From assembly GCA_023627715.1 (NCBI GenBank), contig JAMAHW010000062.1, forward strand, positions 62,001-126,000: a stretch of 64,000 bases of DNA, read 5' to 3'. Positions 10,026 through 20,373 of this stretch are shown in pieces (positions within the stretch are counted from its first letter, which is position 1; every line of letters begins with the position of its first letter). The translations under genes were made by a program, and so were the position numbers. This DNA comes from Periconia sp. R9002 (taxonomy: Eukaryota > Ascomycota > Dothideomycetes > Pleosporales > Periconiaceae). The notes under the pieces were generated by a model. It was not told the origin of the DNA, ran no database searches, and saw only the letters and a program-made list of their open reading frames with translations.

Positions 10026-11307
10026 TTAAGCCTTGTTGAGCATCTTGCGGAAATCACGACTCCGAGCGACCTTCTTACCATTGCAGTTCTCATCATTGTG
10101 AGCGGCTGTGGCGACGTTGGCCTTGTCGTCGGTGGCTGCGGCTGAAGCAGCGGGCTTGGGGGCCACGGGGGTATACGAAGCTGGAGCAGCGGGCTTAGAA
10201 GCCGAGGGAACAAACGAAGCAGGATCAGCGGGCTTGGGAGCCGAAGGAGTATACGAAGCTGGTGCAGGTCGGCCGGAAGGACGAGGGAAAGGACGGCCGG
10301 AAGGAACGGGACGACCGGAAGGACGAGGACGGCCCGAGAAAGATGGCTTGCTGGCAACAGGAGCAGAAGAAGGCTTGCTAGCAACAGGAGCGGAAGATGG
10401 CTTGCTAGCAACAGGAGCGGAAGATGGCTTGCTAGCAGCAGGAGCCGAAGGAACGCCGGCAGCAGGGGCAGAGGCAGAGGGAGTCTCCTCCTTGGTAGCA
10501 TTACCGCCAGAGCTGGAACCGCCGGTCCAGACAGCAGGGCCGGGGAATTTGTCGTAAGGCTTCATGCCACCCCAGATGGAGAAGTTGACCTCCGGGTCTG
10601 TCTTCTTGTAGGCACCGGGGAACTTGACGGTAGGGCCAGGAGTTCCGTTACCACCGCCGGTAACCTTGACCTGAGCGCACTCATAGTAGAACTCGGCTTG
10701 TCCATCATGTGCGCCGTGGAGACCAATGTGCTCAGCGCGGATGAGGTACTCGCCATCAGGCGTATCCTTAGGCACGGTGAAATCGATGCTGGCTTTATCC
10801 CTACAGACAAGATTAGTACCAAATATCGAATCAAAACCACAAAGCTTCTCGAACTCACCAGGAACACCAGGCGTCCTTGAGGATGTCCTTCTTTGTATCG
10901 CAGATACCTGCCTCGTAGATCTTGAACCACTCGCCGTCACCCTCATAGGCCTGTGCCGTGGTAGGGGCCTTGCTCATGTATACCAACATGGGACCAGGGT
11001 GTTGCATGGTCGCTTGGACGCCCAATTTCATCCCGAGCTTCGCACCAGCTTTGATCTCCATAGTCTGCGTCTTGCCAGCGTTGGTGAAAGCACCCAAGTT
11101 GCAGCGGAAGTCGTTATCGTCGGGGGTGAGGTTGTCAAAGGTGTTCTTCCACTTGGTCGGCATGTACGATATACTGCGCGTGTTGGCGCGGACATATTGG
11201 CCGGGCTTGGTCTCGACGCCATCGACAATGAGCTTGTCGAAGAAGTAGTGGGCCGAGACGGTGTTGGTAAGAGCCGCAACGGCGAGGACGGAGCCGGAGA
11301 ACTTCAT
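10026..11307 (-). CDS. AA9 lytic polysaccharide monooxygenase
   Basis: Exons 11307-10859 and 10800-10026, 58-nt GT-AG intron, 407 aa. A signal peptide of 19 residues ends V-S-A, so the mature chain starts with His (HYFFDKLIVDG), the N-terminal copper ligand of AA9 enzymes. The second ligand lies in M-Q-H-P-G-P-M and the axial Tyr in the E-F-Y-Y-E-C stretch; S-W-D-K crosses the intron. AA9 LPMOs cleave cellulose and related beta-glucans oxidatively outside the cell. The catalytic domain ends near residue 240 and has no cellulose-binding CBM1 after it. Instead about 150 residues of low-complexity sequence follow, with repeats of KPSSAPVAS, then SGRP and AP-SYTP motifs. It ends in a basic, disordered tail (RSRDFRKMLNKA). 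A TATAAAG lies at 11513-11519 on this strand. Confidence 0.93.
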
Positions 11308-13884
11308 GGTTGTTGGATGATGTTTTTGGAGATGGGGACGATTGAGAGGTTGGTTGAAGTTGATTTGAAAGAGTGTGTGGGAAAATAGTCAAGTGTTGCA
11401 AACACTTTTGAATGAATGAAATCGATCAACGAAAGACGGATGAAAAGAATGTGTAGATGAAAGAGGGTAAACCACTTGCTGGGTGGTTTGCGAAGAATAG
11501 GACTGCCGTCCCCTTTATACTTTGTTTCGTTGCTTCTCTTCGGGAAAATATACCAACACGAAAGTGGAAGTGAGGTTCTGTGCTTCCCATGCTTCCCGTC
11601 CCATAGAAGTCCAATGCAGTTCTCGAACGCCTAGAAACATGCATAACAAAGCGTTACGCTTGTTAGTTTCTTGGCCAACATCTCAAACCATCAGCCAGTG
11701 TCGCTTTCGAACGGCAAGCAAATGAACAGTATCAACGAAAGCCTTGGCAGAACGAAACAATATGAGAAACGGGCGCCGGTGCGCCGGTTAGATGACATAG
11801 GGATTGTTTGAAACGGCGACTAGGGATGGGTTGGTGGAGACAACCGTGTTTCCATTCCCGCACATTCATGCAACTGCCTGCCTCTCATCATATGAAAATC
11901 CCTCGAATACTACCTACCCATCAACATGGAATTGAAATCCCCGAACACGAGATATTTCCGCTCCCGTGTTGCATAATTTGATATCGAACTTGTGTTCAAG
12001 TTGAGATGGTGTAGTTGAAGAGACTCAATGTCGCTTAAGCACGTGGTAAGCGCGCCACATAGTTAGGGCGTTTCAACATCACTATTGGGGACATGACAAG
12101 CTGTAGCTTGTTCCAGATAAAACGGCGATATGAAGAAATTGCATGTCGAATGTCAGCAATGGACAATTCTCCACCAAACGAAAATTAGCGGCGGGTAGCG
12201 AAACAAAATGACAGGGAGGAAGCACGCGAACGTTAAACATTGCGATTATGCAAATGTGGGTAGTTTATCATCCACGAATCAGTTGTCACCATTTCGAATA
12301 CCGTCATGCCGTTCGGAGGGTGGCGGCGAGAATGAGTCTCGGTGGTATTTGAAGAATTCTTGGGGGCGATTTATACCCACCCGGCCGCACTCGTCTCACG
12401 TCGACTTTGCTTAATTGTTTGCTCTCAATCACTCCTTTCCCTAGGTATGTCATAATGATAGATAATGATCAGAGAGAGGTCACAGCAGCAAATGAGATCA
12501 AGACAAGAGGTCAGAAAGCCAAAGGGTAGTCTGTTTTGTTTCGATATAAATTCCTACGTTGACTTTCTTTTTTCCTACCTGTGTGTAGGTCCCTTTTATG
12601 TTCGACAGAACGCTTCATGTGAAAATTTTTGTGGGTTCGTACGTAAAGCGCAATTTTTGATGAATTAACAAACTCGATGACAGAAGAAATTCACAGACAA
12701 ACCCATATTCGCATATTGACCAACAATGCGCTCAGGGCTTGAGAGGGGTTCTGTGCTGCGAATCAAATCCGCATCAGAGCCAGCTCTGGTTTAAAAATTG
12801 CTTCATCATCCTCTAAAAGGTTATACGCAGACATGTTACTTTGGTAATGGGAAACAGAAGACAAGCTTTTAAGCAAGGTTGCCAATAAGCGTTCCCTCGC
12901 CGTAAATGACAAACCCTGGCTTCAGCCACTCCCCCCCCCCCCCCCCACGTAGATATCTCTGAGATAGCGTGGCGTGGCGCAAGTAAAGGGCGGAGGGCGT
13001 GATCTTTACCCCTACCACCATTCAATGTAGAAAGAAAACATAATCTTGACCGGTGCACATTCAGACCACCCTCTAGGCCGCAATAATTGCGCGTCGAGCG
13101 TCAGAGTGAGTCATTTCCATTCATATTCCACGTGCCCGACATCTTGGCCATTGAATTACCGTATGCGCGAGGTATGCAACGATCTGACCAGAAGGACTTT
13201 TGCAGAAAATCATGGATGCCTGAAGATCGTCTTACGTCCCCCCAAAGATGATTCGTTCACTTTGTTTTGACTGTAACGTCGTCCCTAGTTTATATCATGC
13301 AACTGTGTGGTTGCTTACTCCGACTATTGTGGTAAAATTATACGTTGTGAATGCAGTCATCCTCGAGGGACGGTAAAAATTCATCGTACATTTTGGGTGG
13401 GGACGTGTGGGCGCAAGATTTGGTGTGCGGCGCCCGCGGCGTGCGTGTATACGCCTTAGCGTGTCAACAGCCTTACGTGCTTTCATTCGCGACAATGGGC
13501 TTTTTTCTTTGGTTTTTGTTAGTTTTTACTGTCGAAAATGAATTCCGAATTCCTGGCTCGTCCCACGTACGGGATATTTAGGAAGACTTGGCTCAATTGG
13601 GCATATCTGCTGCAGATGACAGATCTCGCAGTCTTAGAACAGAAATCCAGTTGCAACTCGGGTCAGCCGCACTTGGGGGCGGTGTTCTGTGAAGAACGGC
13701 GTGCACCGCATCAAGAGTCCACGCAAGAACAACCCACATTCACTATTCATCCCTACCTGGTTTTGAGTGAGTCATGATTTAGCGTCCAGATGTCGAGGAA
13801 CACCGATTGATACTTGTTTTTTCACTATTTAGAAGCTGCGAATTCTTCTGTTATTTCCTTTTTTCTCACAACACGCAAATCAAC
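11308..13884. other. 2.6-kb intergenic region, no gene seen
   Basis: This holds the AA9 promoter (TATAAAG at 11513-11519, minus strand) and the 5' side of the ABC transporter gene. A run of 16 C lies at 12931-12946. Just upstream of the transporter ATG there is an acceptor-like T-rich stretch ending TTTAG at 13828-13832, so a 5' UTR intron is possible. Open frames are short and contradictory. Confidence 0.5.
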
Positions 13885-15864
13885 ATGGATGCAACATCGG
13901 CAGGCGAGACGGAGCCTCTGCTTCGCGCTCACAACAACACAGCGTATAGTTCGAACAATTCCAACTATGATCCAGACGACGACATTTCAGAGGGTTCACT
14001 GTTCCTCAAAGATGACTTCGCTAGCGATGACGATGACGACGACGACGACGACGAAGAAGAAATAAAAGAGAAGCGAAAAGAGCGTTTAAAACAAACAGGC
14101 GGTTGGTTCGGCTACCTCAAAGACTTTCGAGTGTTCCTTCCCTATATGATCCCGCGCAACGACATCAAGGTCCAATTGTGCATCGTCATCTGCCTTCTCT
14201 GCCTGGCGAGTCGAAGAGTCCTCAACATCTTCGTGCCGTACCAGCTCGGTCTGATTACCGACAAACTATTCCTCGGCGGAGAACCCCCCTACCGCGAGCT
14301 CGTTGTTTGGCTAGGCTTGAGTATCCTCAACAGCGATTCTGGAGTCAGCATGATTATGGATCTTGCGACGATACCCATTGAGCAATTCTCTCAGCGACAA
14401 GTTACCAATGCGGCGTTCAGACATGTGTTGGGTCTATCGATGGACTTTCATTCAGAGAGAGACAGCGCGGAGGTCATGAAAGCGCTTGACCAAGGAGGCT
14501 CATTGACAAGACTGTTAAAGACTGTCGTGTGCGAGTCTCTCCCCACGATTGCAGACCTCGCTATCGCTGTGGGTGTTCTGTATTGGAAATTCGACATCTA
14601 CGTATCCCTCGCCATGATGGTCGCGTTCGTCCTTTACCTGGTCGTAGAGATCTTCACATCACGTTTCAAAGTCGAGCCGCGGCGACAATATGCAAAGGCG
14701 GAGAGGCAGCAGGCGAGAGTCATGCACCAAGCGATCCAAGGCTGGACGACCGTTTCCTACTTCAACATGTTCAACTTCGAAAAGAAGCGCTTTGGGAGAA
14801 CGGTTGACGCAAAACTTGCCGCTGATTTCACATGGGGCGTTCGCAATTTTACACTGCAGGGCGCGGTAGAACTCATTATACCGTTGACCTTCTTCACGCT
14901 CAGCGCGATGGCTATTCGCAACATCTCCCTCGGCCGCAGCAAACCCGGCGACTTCACCTTCCTCGCCCAGTATTGGGACTACCTCATATGGCCTCTCATA
15001 TGTTTGTCTCACGAGTACAGGGACGTGATGCAATGCCTAATCGACGCCGAACGTCTCCTGGCTTTGCTTCAAACAAAGCCTACGGTAGTAGACAGACAAG
15101 GCGCAACACCCATTGGTGCCATAGACGGCCATGTTCGTTTCGAAAACGTCCAGTTCTCTTACGATGAGCGAAAAGCAACCATCAAAGACCTCAACATCTC
15201 GGCGCAACCAGGCCAAACCATCGCTCTAGTAGGTGCAACTGGCGCCGGTAAATCCACCGTCAGCAAACTTCTCCTCCGATTTTACGATATCACCGGGGGA
15301 CGCATCACCATCGACGACCACGACATCCGCGACATAACCCTAGACTCACTCCGCAACGTGATCGGCGTAGTCCCGCAGGATCCACTCCTATTCAACGGCA
15401 CGATCCTTGAGAATCTGCGTTACGCTAAACCCAGTGCTACGTTCTCCGACATCGTATCCGCATGTCAAGCTTCAGCGATCCACGAACGTATCCTTTCATT
15501 CCCGGATGGATACAAAACCAAAGTTGGAGAGCAAGGTGTCAAGCTTTCGGGCGGAGAGATCCAGCGACTAGCAGTTGCTCGAGTGATTCTCAAAGACCCG
15601 TCGATTTTGATACTAGACGAGGCTACAAGCGCGATTGATACACACACGGAGAGTAATATCCAGAGGGCGCTGGATGCGTTCAAGCATGAGCGGAAGAGGA
15701 CAAGTTTTGTGATTGCGCATCGGTTGAGCACGATTGTGGGGGCGGATCAGATCCTGGTGTTTGACGAGGGGAGGATTGTGGAGAGGGGCACGCATGGGGA
15801 GTTGGTGAAGCTTGGAGGTGTGTATGCTAGGCTTTGGGAGAAGCAGACTGGTGCTCAAACGTAG
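13885..15864 (+). CDS. half-size ABC transporter, HMT1/ABCB6-like
   Basis: Single exon, 659 aa, start at the first ATG (MDATSAGETEPLL). One membrane domain (about residues 85-380) is followed by one nucleotide-binding domain: Walker A GATGAGKST near residue 451, Q-loop V-V-P-Q-D, signature LSGGEIQRLAVAR near 554, Walker B ILILDEA near 575, and H-loop IAHRLST. Half transporters of this group dimerise; S. pombe Hmt1 works at the vacuole in cadmium tolerance and ABCB6 relatives handle porphyrins or glutathione conjugates. Family members usually have an extra N-terminal membrane domain; here it is replaced by a short hydrophilic tail with a nearly uninterrupted run of ten Asp followed by Glu. The L-L motif near the N-terminus could be a vacuolar sorting signal (inference). 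Substrate unknown. Confidence 0.9.
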   Translation: MDATSAGETEPLLRAHNNTAYSSNNSNYDPDDDISEGSLFLKDDFASDDDDDDDDDEEEIKEKRKERLKQTGGWFGYLKDFRVFLPYMIPRNDIKVQLCIVICLLCLASRRVLNIFVPYQLGLITDKLFLGGEPPYRELVVWLGLSILNSDSGVSMIMDLATIPIEQFSQRQVTNAAFRHVLGLSMDFHSERDSAEVMKALDQGGSLTRLLKTVVCESLPTIADLAIAVGVLYWKFDIYVSLAMMVAFVLYLVVEIFTSRFKVEPRRQYAKAERQQARVMHQAIQGWTTVSYFNMFNFEKKRFGRTVDAKLAADFTWGVRNFTLQGAVELIIPLTFFTLSAMAIRNISLGRSKPGDFTFLAQYWDYLIWPLICLSHEYRDVMQCLIDAERLLALLQTKPTVVDRQGATPIGAIDGHVRFENVQFSYDERKATIKDLNISAQPGQTIALVGATGAGKSTVSKLLLRFYDITGGRITIDDHDIRDITLDSLRNVIGVVPQDPLLFNGTILENLRYAKPSATFSDIVSACQASAIHERILSFPDGYKTKVGEQGVKLSGGEIQRLAVARVILKDPSILILDEATSAIDTHTESNIQRALDAFKHERKRTSFVIAHRLSTIVGADQILVFDEGRIVERGTHGELVKLGGVYARLWEKQTGAQT

Positions 15865-16160
15865 TTGGAAGTGCTGGGAGAATTTGAGGTGATGGAAGGG
15901 CGGAAGTGTTATTATTTTTGTGGCTTTATTTGTTTTGATTATCTGTCGGATGAGATTTTTTCTATTTCAAAGGTGTGTATTGTAAGACTGGGTTCAATCT
16001 TGGCTCCAAGGGAGCCCTAAGCCATGCCAATACTAACTGAATAACTAATCAATTGCGCCGCCCAACATTGTCTATCTACTGATATCTAAATCCTATGTAT
16101 TTACTTCCAACGCACATCAATCTTCCACTATATACATTTCCACACACATCCCCAGCCATC

Positions 16161-17323
16161 TCATGCTCGCTGGAACAACTTTATACTATTAAACTCAAAA
16201 TACGTCTCGTCGAAATCCCCAGGATTCCCTCCCACCCACGCCTTGCACGAGCTCTCGCCTGTGTGCGCTGCACACGTAACATCACTCGATCCCAGGCTTC
16301 CCCACATCCCACCGACGTCTCCCGCCCAGCCGCCGCAGAACGTGATGTTGATGACCTAAACACAATACCCAAAGCATTAGTACTCACTCCTCACCCAAGA
16401 AAAGAAACAAATGGGGGAAAGGGGGAAAGGGGGAAAGGGGAATGAACGCACGATATAAAGCATCCTCCACGCCCGATCGAAGTCGCATTCCTTAGGTGTG
16501 ATATGCACCGAGGGCGTCTTACTCCAACTCTGCGGTTTCGGACAATCCGAATCCAAATCCGCCGGTACCTCATCTCTTTCAAACTGCCAAATCTTGATGC
16601 CATCACTCTCAATCTGCGTAGCAATAACGCTATAATTATTCTCATTGAACCCCTGACCGAACGTCCCGGCGTCCGCCAGGTAACTACACCCCTGCCCCGG
16701 TTGGCCGTTGTACGTGCAGTCCTCGGTCTTCTCGCTGACGTCGGGGACGACGCGGTTCACGGTGCACGACTCGGACGTGTAGAACGAGTGCGAGTTGACC
16801 GTCTCGCGGTTCACGTTCTCGAGGATGTCGATTTCGGAGTAAGTGGGTGAGGTTTCGCCCTGGTAGAGCCAGAAGGCGGGCCACATGCCGCAGCCGGGGA
16901 CGGGAACGTGGGCGAAGTCGGCGACGAGGAGGCCGTGGTCGAAGGTTGAGGCGCTGTGGAGGCGGACGGATTCGCGGCCTGTGCTGCTGGGGGAGTAGGT
17001 GTTGGTGTGGTCGGCGCTGAGGCGGACTTTCCTGTCTGAAATTGTGGCGAGGTTGTTGCTGAGGGCGGTGGGTTTGGAGACGTATTGGGCGAAACCGTTG
17101 GTGAAGGATGTATCTGGGGACTTTTTTTGAGACGTGAGTTGAGGGTTTTGAATGGGATGGGGGGAGAGAGGTGGAAAGGTGGGGGTGTGGTATATACCTC
17201 TATGAAGTTAAAGTTTTCGAAAAAGTTGGATGAATTAAAGTTCCACTTCAGTTCATACCCAACAGCTTCAGCAACGGTCGTAGAGACAAGGGTAAAACCC
17301 GCAAAAAGAACAAGAGCATACAT
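16161..17323 (-). CDS. GH16 endo-1,3(4)-beta-glucanase-like secreted enzyme
   Basis: Exons 17323-17198, 17120-16452 and 16355-16161, GT-AG introns of 77 and 96 nt, the latter with a GTACTAATG branch site; 329 aa. The chain begins with a signal peptide (MYALVLFAGFTLVSTTVA). The GH16 signature is E-I-D-I-L-E with nucleophile and acid/base Glu two turns apart on one strand, preceded by GMWPAFWLY. I-N-I-T-F-C-G-G-W-A-G follows after the second intron. GH16 enzymes of this type cut beta-1,3- or mixed-linked glucans of plant, lichen or fungal walls. A GGGGGAAA tandem lies in intron 2. The start at 17323 was chosen over an in-frame upstream ATG (17365) because it puts the signal peptide first. Confidence 0.9.
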
Positions 17324-17706
17324 TCTGCTTTGCACGCAACAAAAATAACAATATAAAACACGCAAACAAACACGGCGAACGATTCAGTGGGTGAAAAGCA
17401 CGTTGGATGCAGGATATCCAAAACAAAAACCGACAGAGCAGAAGAGCACCACGACTTATATACACAAATCTCATTTCCTCCATGATCAAACATTTACAAC
17501 CTCCATGATCACAAGCCTTATCTCTACCAACCCACTCCCTCCCTCTGTCCCTCAAATCCCAGGATCAGGACAAGACAAGCTGTCACTCAGCCCAAAATAG
17601 CACGAAACTCTATTACTCGCATAACAACGATCACGCAACACATACAATCACACTCGGCACTAGAGATGGGTCTCGCACCCCCCAAACCCTACCCCATCCA
17701 TCCCAA

Positions 17707-18165
17707 TCAACCCCTCCGCCACCCCATACCCGTACTCACGATATGAAACTGGCAGAACCACCCGTTCGGCGTACACACCCGCAAGCCTTCGAACACGAAG
17801 AAGCGTGATCTTGCTACGCTCTTCTCCGGGGAGGTGGAAAGCTTATACTGCATATCGTGCAAACATGATACTCCACGCTGACCATCTTTCCCACGAGCCG
17901 ACATCCAATGGGGATCCAACGTTTGCGTGCGCGTGCGTGTTGGCCTGTCGGTGTCGTATCCCTCGTTCAATAAGAACCAAAATACATCCAACGTCCTGCA
18001 CGCCAAACGCAAAAAGCACTGCTCGTCATGGGTTGGCCGCGCAAAGCTCCCTGGATTGCGTTTTCGAAGGATTGCGTGTGCAATCTGCAATATAAAGTTC
18101 AAAACGGGGATACATATTGTCCTGACTGTCTGGGACGGTAAACGCTTGGCATCGAGTCTACCCAA
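17707..18165 (-). CDS. possible hypothetical protein, model uncertain
   Basis: A 152-codon frame on the minus strand. Its centre looks protein-like (S-P-E-K-S-V-A-R-S-R-F-F-V-F-E-G, then C-T-P-N-G-W-F-C). It is followed by a good splice donor (ATC|GTGAGT), so the gene may continue with another exon towards the GH16 promoter. An overlapping plus-strand frame also shows a C-P-D-C pair near 18115, so the strand is not certain. I do not recognise a family. It lies just outside the left-hand 1-kb repeat. Confidence 0.3.
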   Translation of the reverse strand: MGRLDAKRLPSQTVRTICIPVLNFILQIAHAILRKRNPGSFARPTHDEQCFLRLACRTLDVFWFLLNEGYDTDRPTRTRTQTLDPHWMSARGKDGQRGVSCLHDMQYKLSTSPEKSVARSRFFVFEGLRVCTPNGWFCQFHIVSTGMGWRRG

Positions 18166-18196
18166 TTAGAAGGGAGTAGAGGTCGGAGAGGGAGGA

Positions 18197-19232
18197 GAAA
18201 CCCTGATCGGTGAAGTGCTGAGTGCGAGGAGAGGGATGGGATGGGTAGGCCGACGATGGATTGATGCGCATACATATGCAAGCGTTTATCTTACTCTTAC
18301 AGTGATCTTACGGTATACGTGCTTAATAGTAAGATTAAAAGATAGGAGCGAGGGAGGGAGTGGCGGGTTTATCACGTGCGGTTAGAGAAGAGGGAGTTTT
18401 TTTTTTTAAAAAGGGGGAAGAGGGATAAGTGTGGTTTTTGGAATGGGTTTGCGCCTCGTCGGTGATGTACAGACATGGTGTAAGTGCGATGGTAAGAATT
18501 GGTGGGCTACGTTTTCCCTACAATAACCTGCAGCTAAAAAAAACATCCGAAAAGAAAAAGGTAAAGTATTATGAGACGCGAAGTAAAAAAAATAAAAGCA
18601 AAATCTAGGTGAAATTGAATACTACATTATGGGGGTTAGCTGGGTATAGAACGGGGTGTTGACAGCTCTTTTTATTCTAACACACTGTTTAATAGTATAT
18701 AGAAGGTGCGTAGCCTGTGTGCCCGTCCTGGCCAAAGACGTTACCCAGTGTACCCCCCCTCCACCTGTGTCGATACCCAGGGTAGCAATACTCTGTGAGG
18801 ATTAAATTAATTTCATAGAAGGTACGTAGAAAGGCTGCTTAACAACATTTGAATATTCTAACAAAGAAAGTGTAGTTAACACGCTCTCTCAATTCTAGCT
18901 AAACCTTATAATGTAGATATTAATACACTTAAAAACGCAAAAAACACACTATTTACTTAAGCTTCTTTTAATTTAAAAAGATATACGTAACACTAGGATC
19001 CCTACCAGTGTCAATACCGTGACTGATTGCACCAATCGATTGCGAAGAAGAAGACACTTTAATACGTAACACTAGCTACATCCTAAAAAATAATACTTTA
19101 AAAACTTTATAAATCCGCATATATCTTGTATATAAGTATGTATTGTATGCATTTTTACTATGTTATAGTTCCGTGAATTCGTCATTAACGTGCTACGTGT
19201 GTAGCTATGTATGTATGTTTTGGAGACAGAGG
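18197..19232 (+). repeat. 1-kb dispersed repeat, left copy
   Basis: This aligns in direct orientation with 30210-31133. Shared blocks are GAAACCCTGATCGGT, CGTGCTTAATAGTAAG, GGGGGAAGAGGGAT, TTTGGAATGGGTTTGCGCCT, CCTGCAGC, ACATCCGAAAAG, ACGCAAAAAACAC, and a long 3' block from TGTATTGTATGCATTTTTAC to GTATGTATGTTTT. The two copies differ mainly by transitions and by small insertions. Both are AT-rich and have no coding capacity. They bound an 11-kb accessory segment. A smaller nested insert sits at 18997-19062. Confidence 0.8.
18997..19062. mobile_element. 66-bp insert flanked by 13-bp direct repeats
   Basis: TACGTAACACTAG occurs at 18984-18996 and again at 19063-19075, flanking 66 bp that are absent from the partner repeat at 30.9 kb. 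The insert contains the AGTGTC...GACACT module (19007-19058) also present at 5016-5058. Identical 13-bp flanks around a sequence missing from the sister copy look like a target-site duplication. A length of 13 bp is unusual for DNA transposons and would fit retroposition better. Confidence 0.6.
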
Positions 19233-19246
19233 AAGAAGAATTGATG

Positions 19247-19976
19247 TTATGGTACCTCGAATGTGTTCTCGATTCCGAAATCATCTGCGTCTGCGTCGTT
19301 TGGTTCAAGCCTTTGCACATCAAAGCCCACTTCATCCAGACAATTCAACCCGAATACTTCAACTCCATCAGCGAGGCTGAGGACCCCGCCAGTAGCAGGT
19401 CGACTTCGTATTTTTCCACTAGATGTCACTTTAATCCTCTTCATTCGAAAGGCAAATACAAAAGGTGTTGTCTCGCCAATTTTCTGGTGACTCGTACTCT
19501 CTCCATGTATGCCAAATCCCGGGGCGTAAATTTAACCCTTTTGCTTTCGCCCGACGAATTGTACTAGAAGCTCCATAGGCAATTCTAAGCCCTGTTATCA
19601 TGTACAACCTGGATGATCGAATCCATTGTGCGTCCTTCTTAAGAAATTCTTTAACTAAAGAATTCTGCAAGCTTTTATAGATGTATTAAGGTGACGGCGT
19701 AAAAGATATTATTCTCAAAGTTGCGATTAACCAATCCTCGCTATCTTTGTCTATCGTTTTCCCTTCCAGATCAACAGTAACTCCCAATATATTCGACAGA
19801 AATAATGTCCAGACACTACCTATGACGGACGCTTTCTTTTCCAATACAACAGAGTAATCTTTTATCTCAACAACTTCTATAGATTTGCCAGCGGGGTCGA
19901 TCGAAACTGGAGATTTGTTGAGTGGGCAGTCCGCGTCTCGGGGATGTAATAATTCCCCCAAGGAAGATTGGGCCAT
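19247..19976 (-). pseudogene. dead gene of a fungal family of unknown function
   Basis: Three consecutive minus-strand pieces form one protein. Piece 1 (ATG at 19976, MAQSSLGELL) ends at TAA 19688-19686. Piece 2 resumes directly in the same frame and contains Y-M-I-T-G-L-R-I-A-Y-G-A-S. A one-base shift in the A4/T4 run at 19460-19463 then leads to piece 3 (F-V-F-A-F-R-M-K-R-I-K-V), ending at 19247. I have seen fungal hypothetical proteins with this order of motifs (an M-I-T-G-[LI]-[KR]-I-A-x-G-A-S core, then [DN]-F-V-F-A-[YF]-R); their function is unknown to me. The stop is explained by CAA to TAA, a transition in CpA context as in RIP. No GT-AG intron would remove either lesion. The gene ends 15 bp from the left-hand 1-kb repeat. 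Confidence 0.65.
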
Positions 19977-20373
19977 TCGCTGGGGAATCTGTAGTGGGTG
20001 CTAGAAAGTAGAACTTAGGCCTTAGCGGGGCCATGGTGTCCACAGTGTCACAGCCGTCGGGGTTTCCAAGAAATTGGAATAGTGAATCATCAACTTTTTA
20101 CTGGCTTATCCTTAATTAGAAAGATTCAAACCAACCGTGAGATAGATTCCAATATATATATAGGACAAACTGCCAAGGGAAATTCACGAGCCGGCCATTA
20201 ATCCTGTAACCTAATTTGTTACGTATTAGCCATCATTCAAAGAGAGAAACACAGCCTCAGCCTTATCATAGAGCTTTGCACAGCCTCCAAATAGAATATA
20301 GGGGTTGTTCCAAGCCAAGACCACTTTTTTATTAAATAATATTTATGCTTCTCGCGTCTACGCACGATGTCCA
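19977..20373. other. intergenic, no gene seen
   Basis: AT-rich spacer with ATATATATA near 20152-20161; no open frame of note. Confidence 0.5.

Noticed and set aside
10108..10557. 149-codon plus-strand frame rich in Ala/Gly/Glu
   Set aside because: Antisense of the repetitive AA9 tail.
12931..12946. Run of 16 C
   Set aside because: Simple homopolymer without associated structure; only noted.
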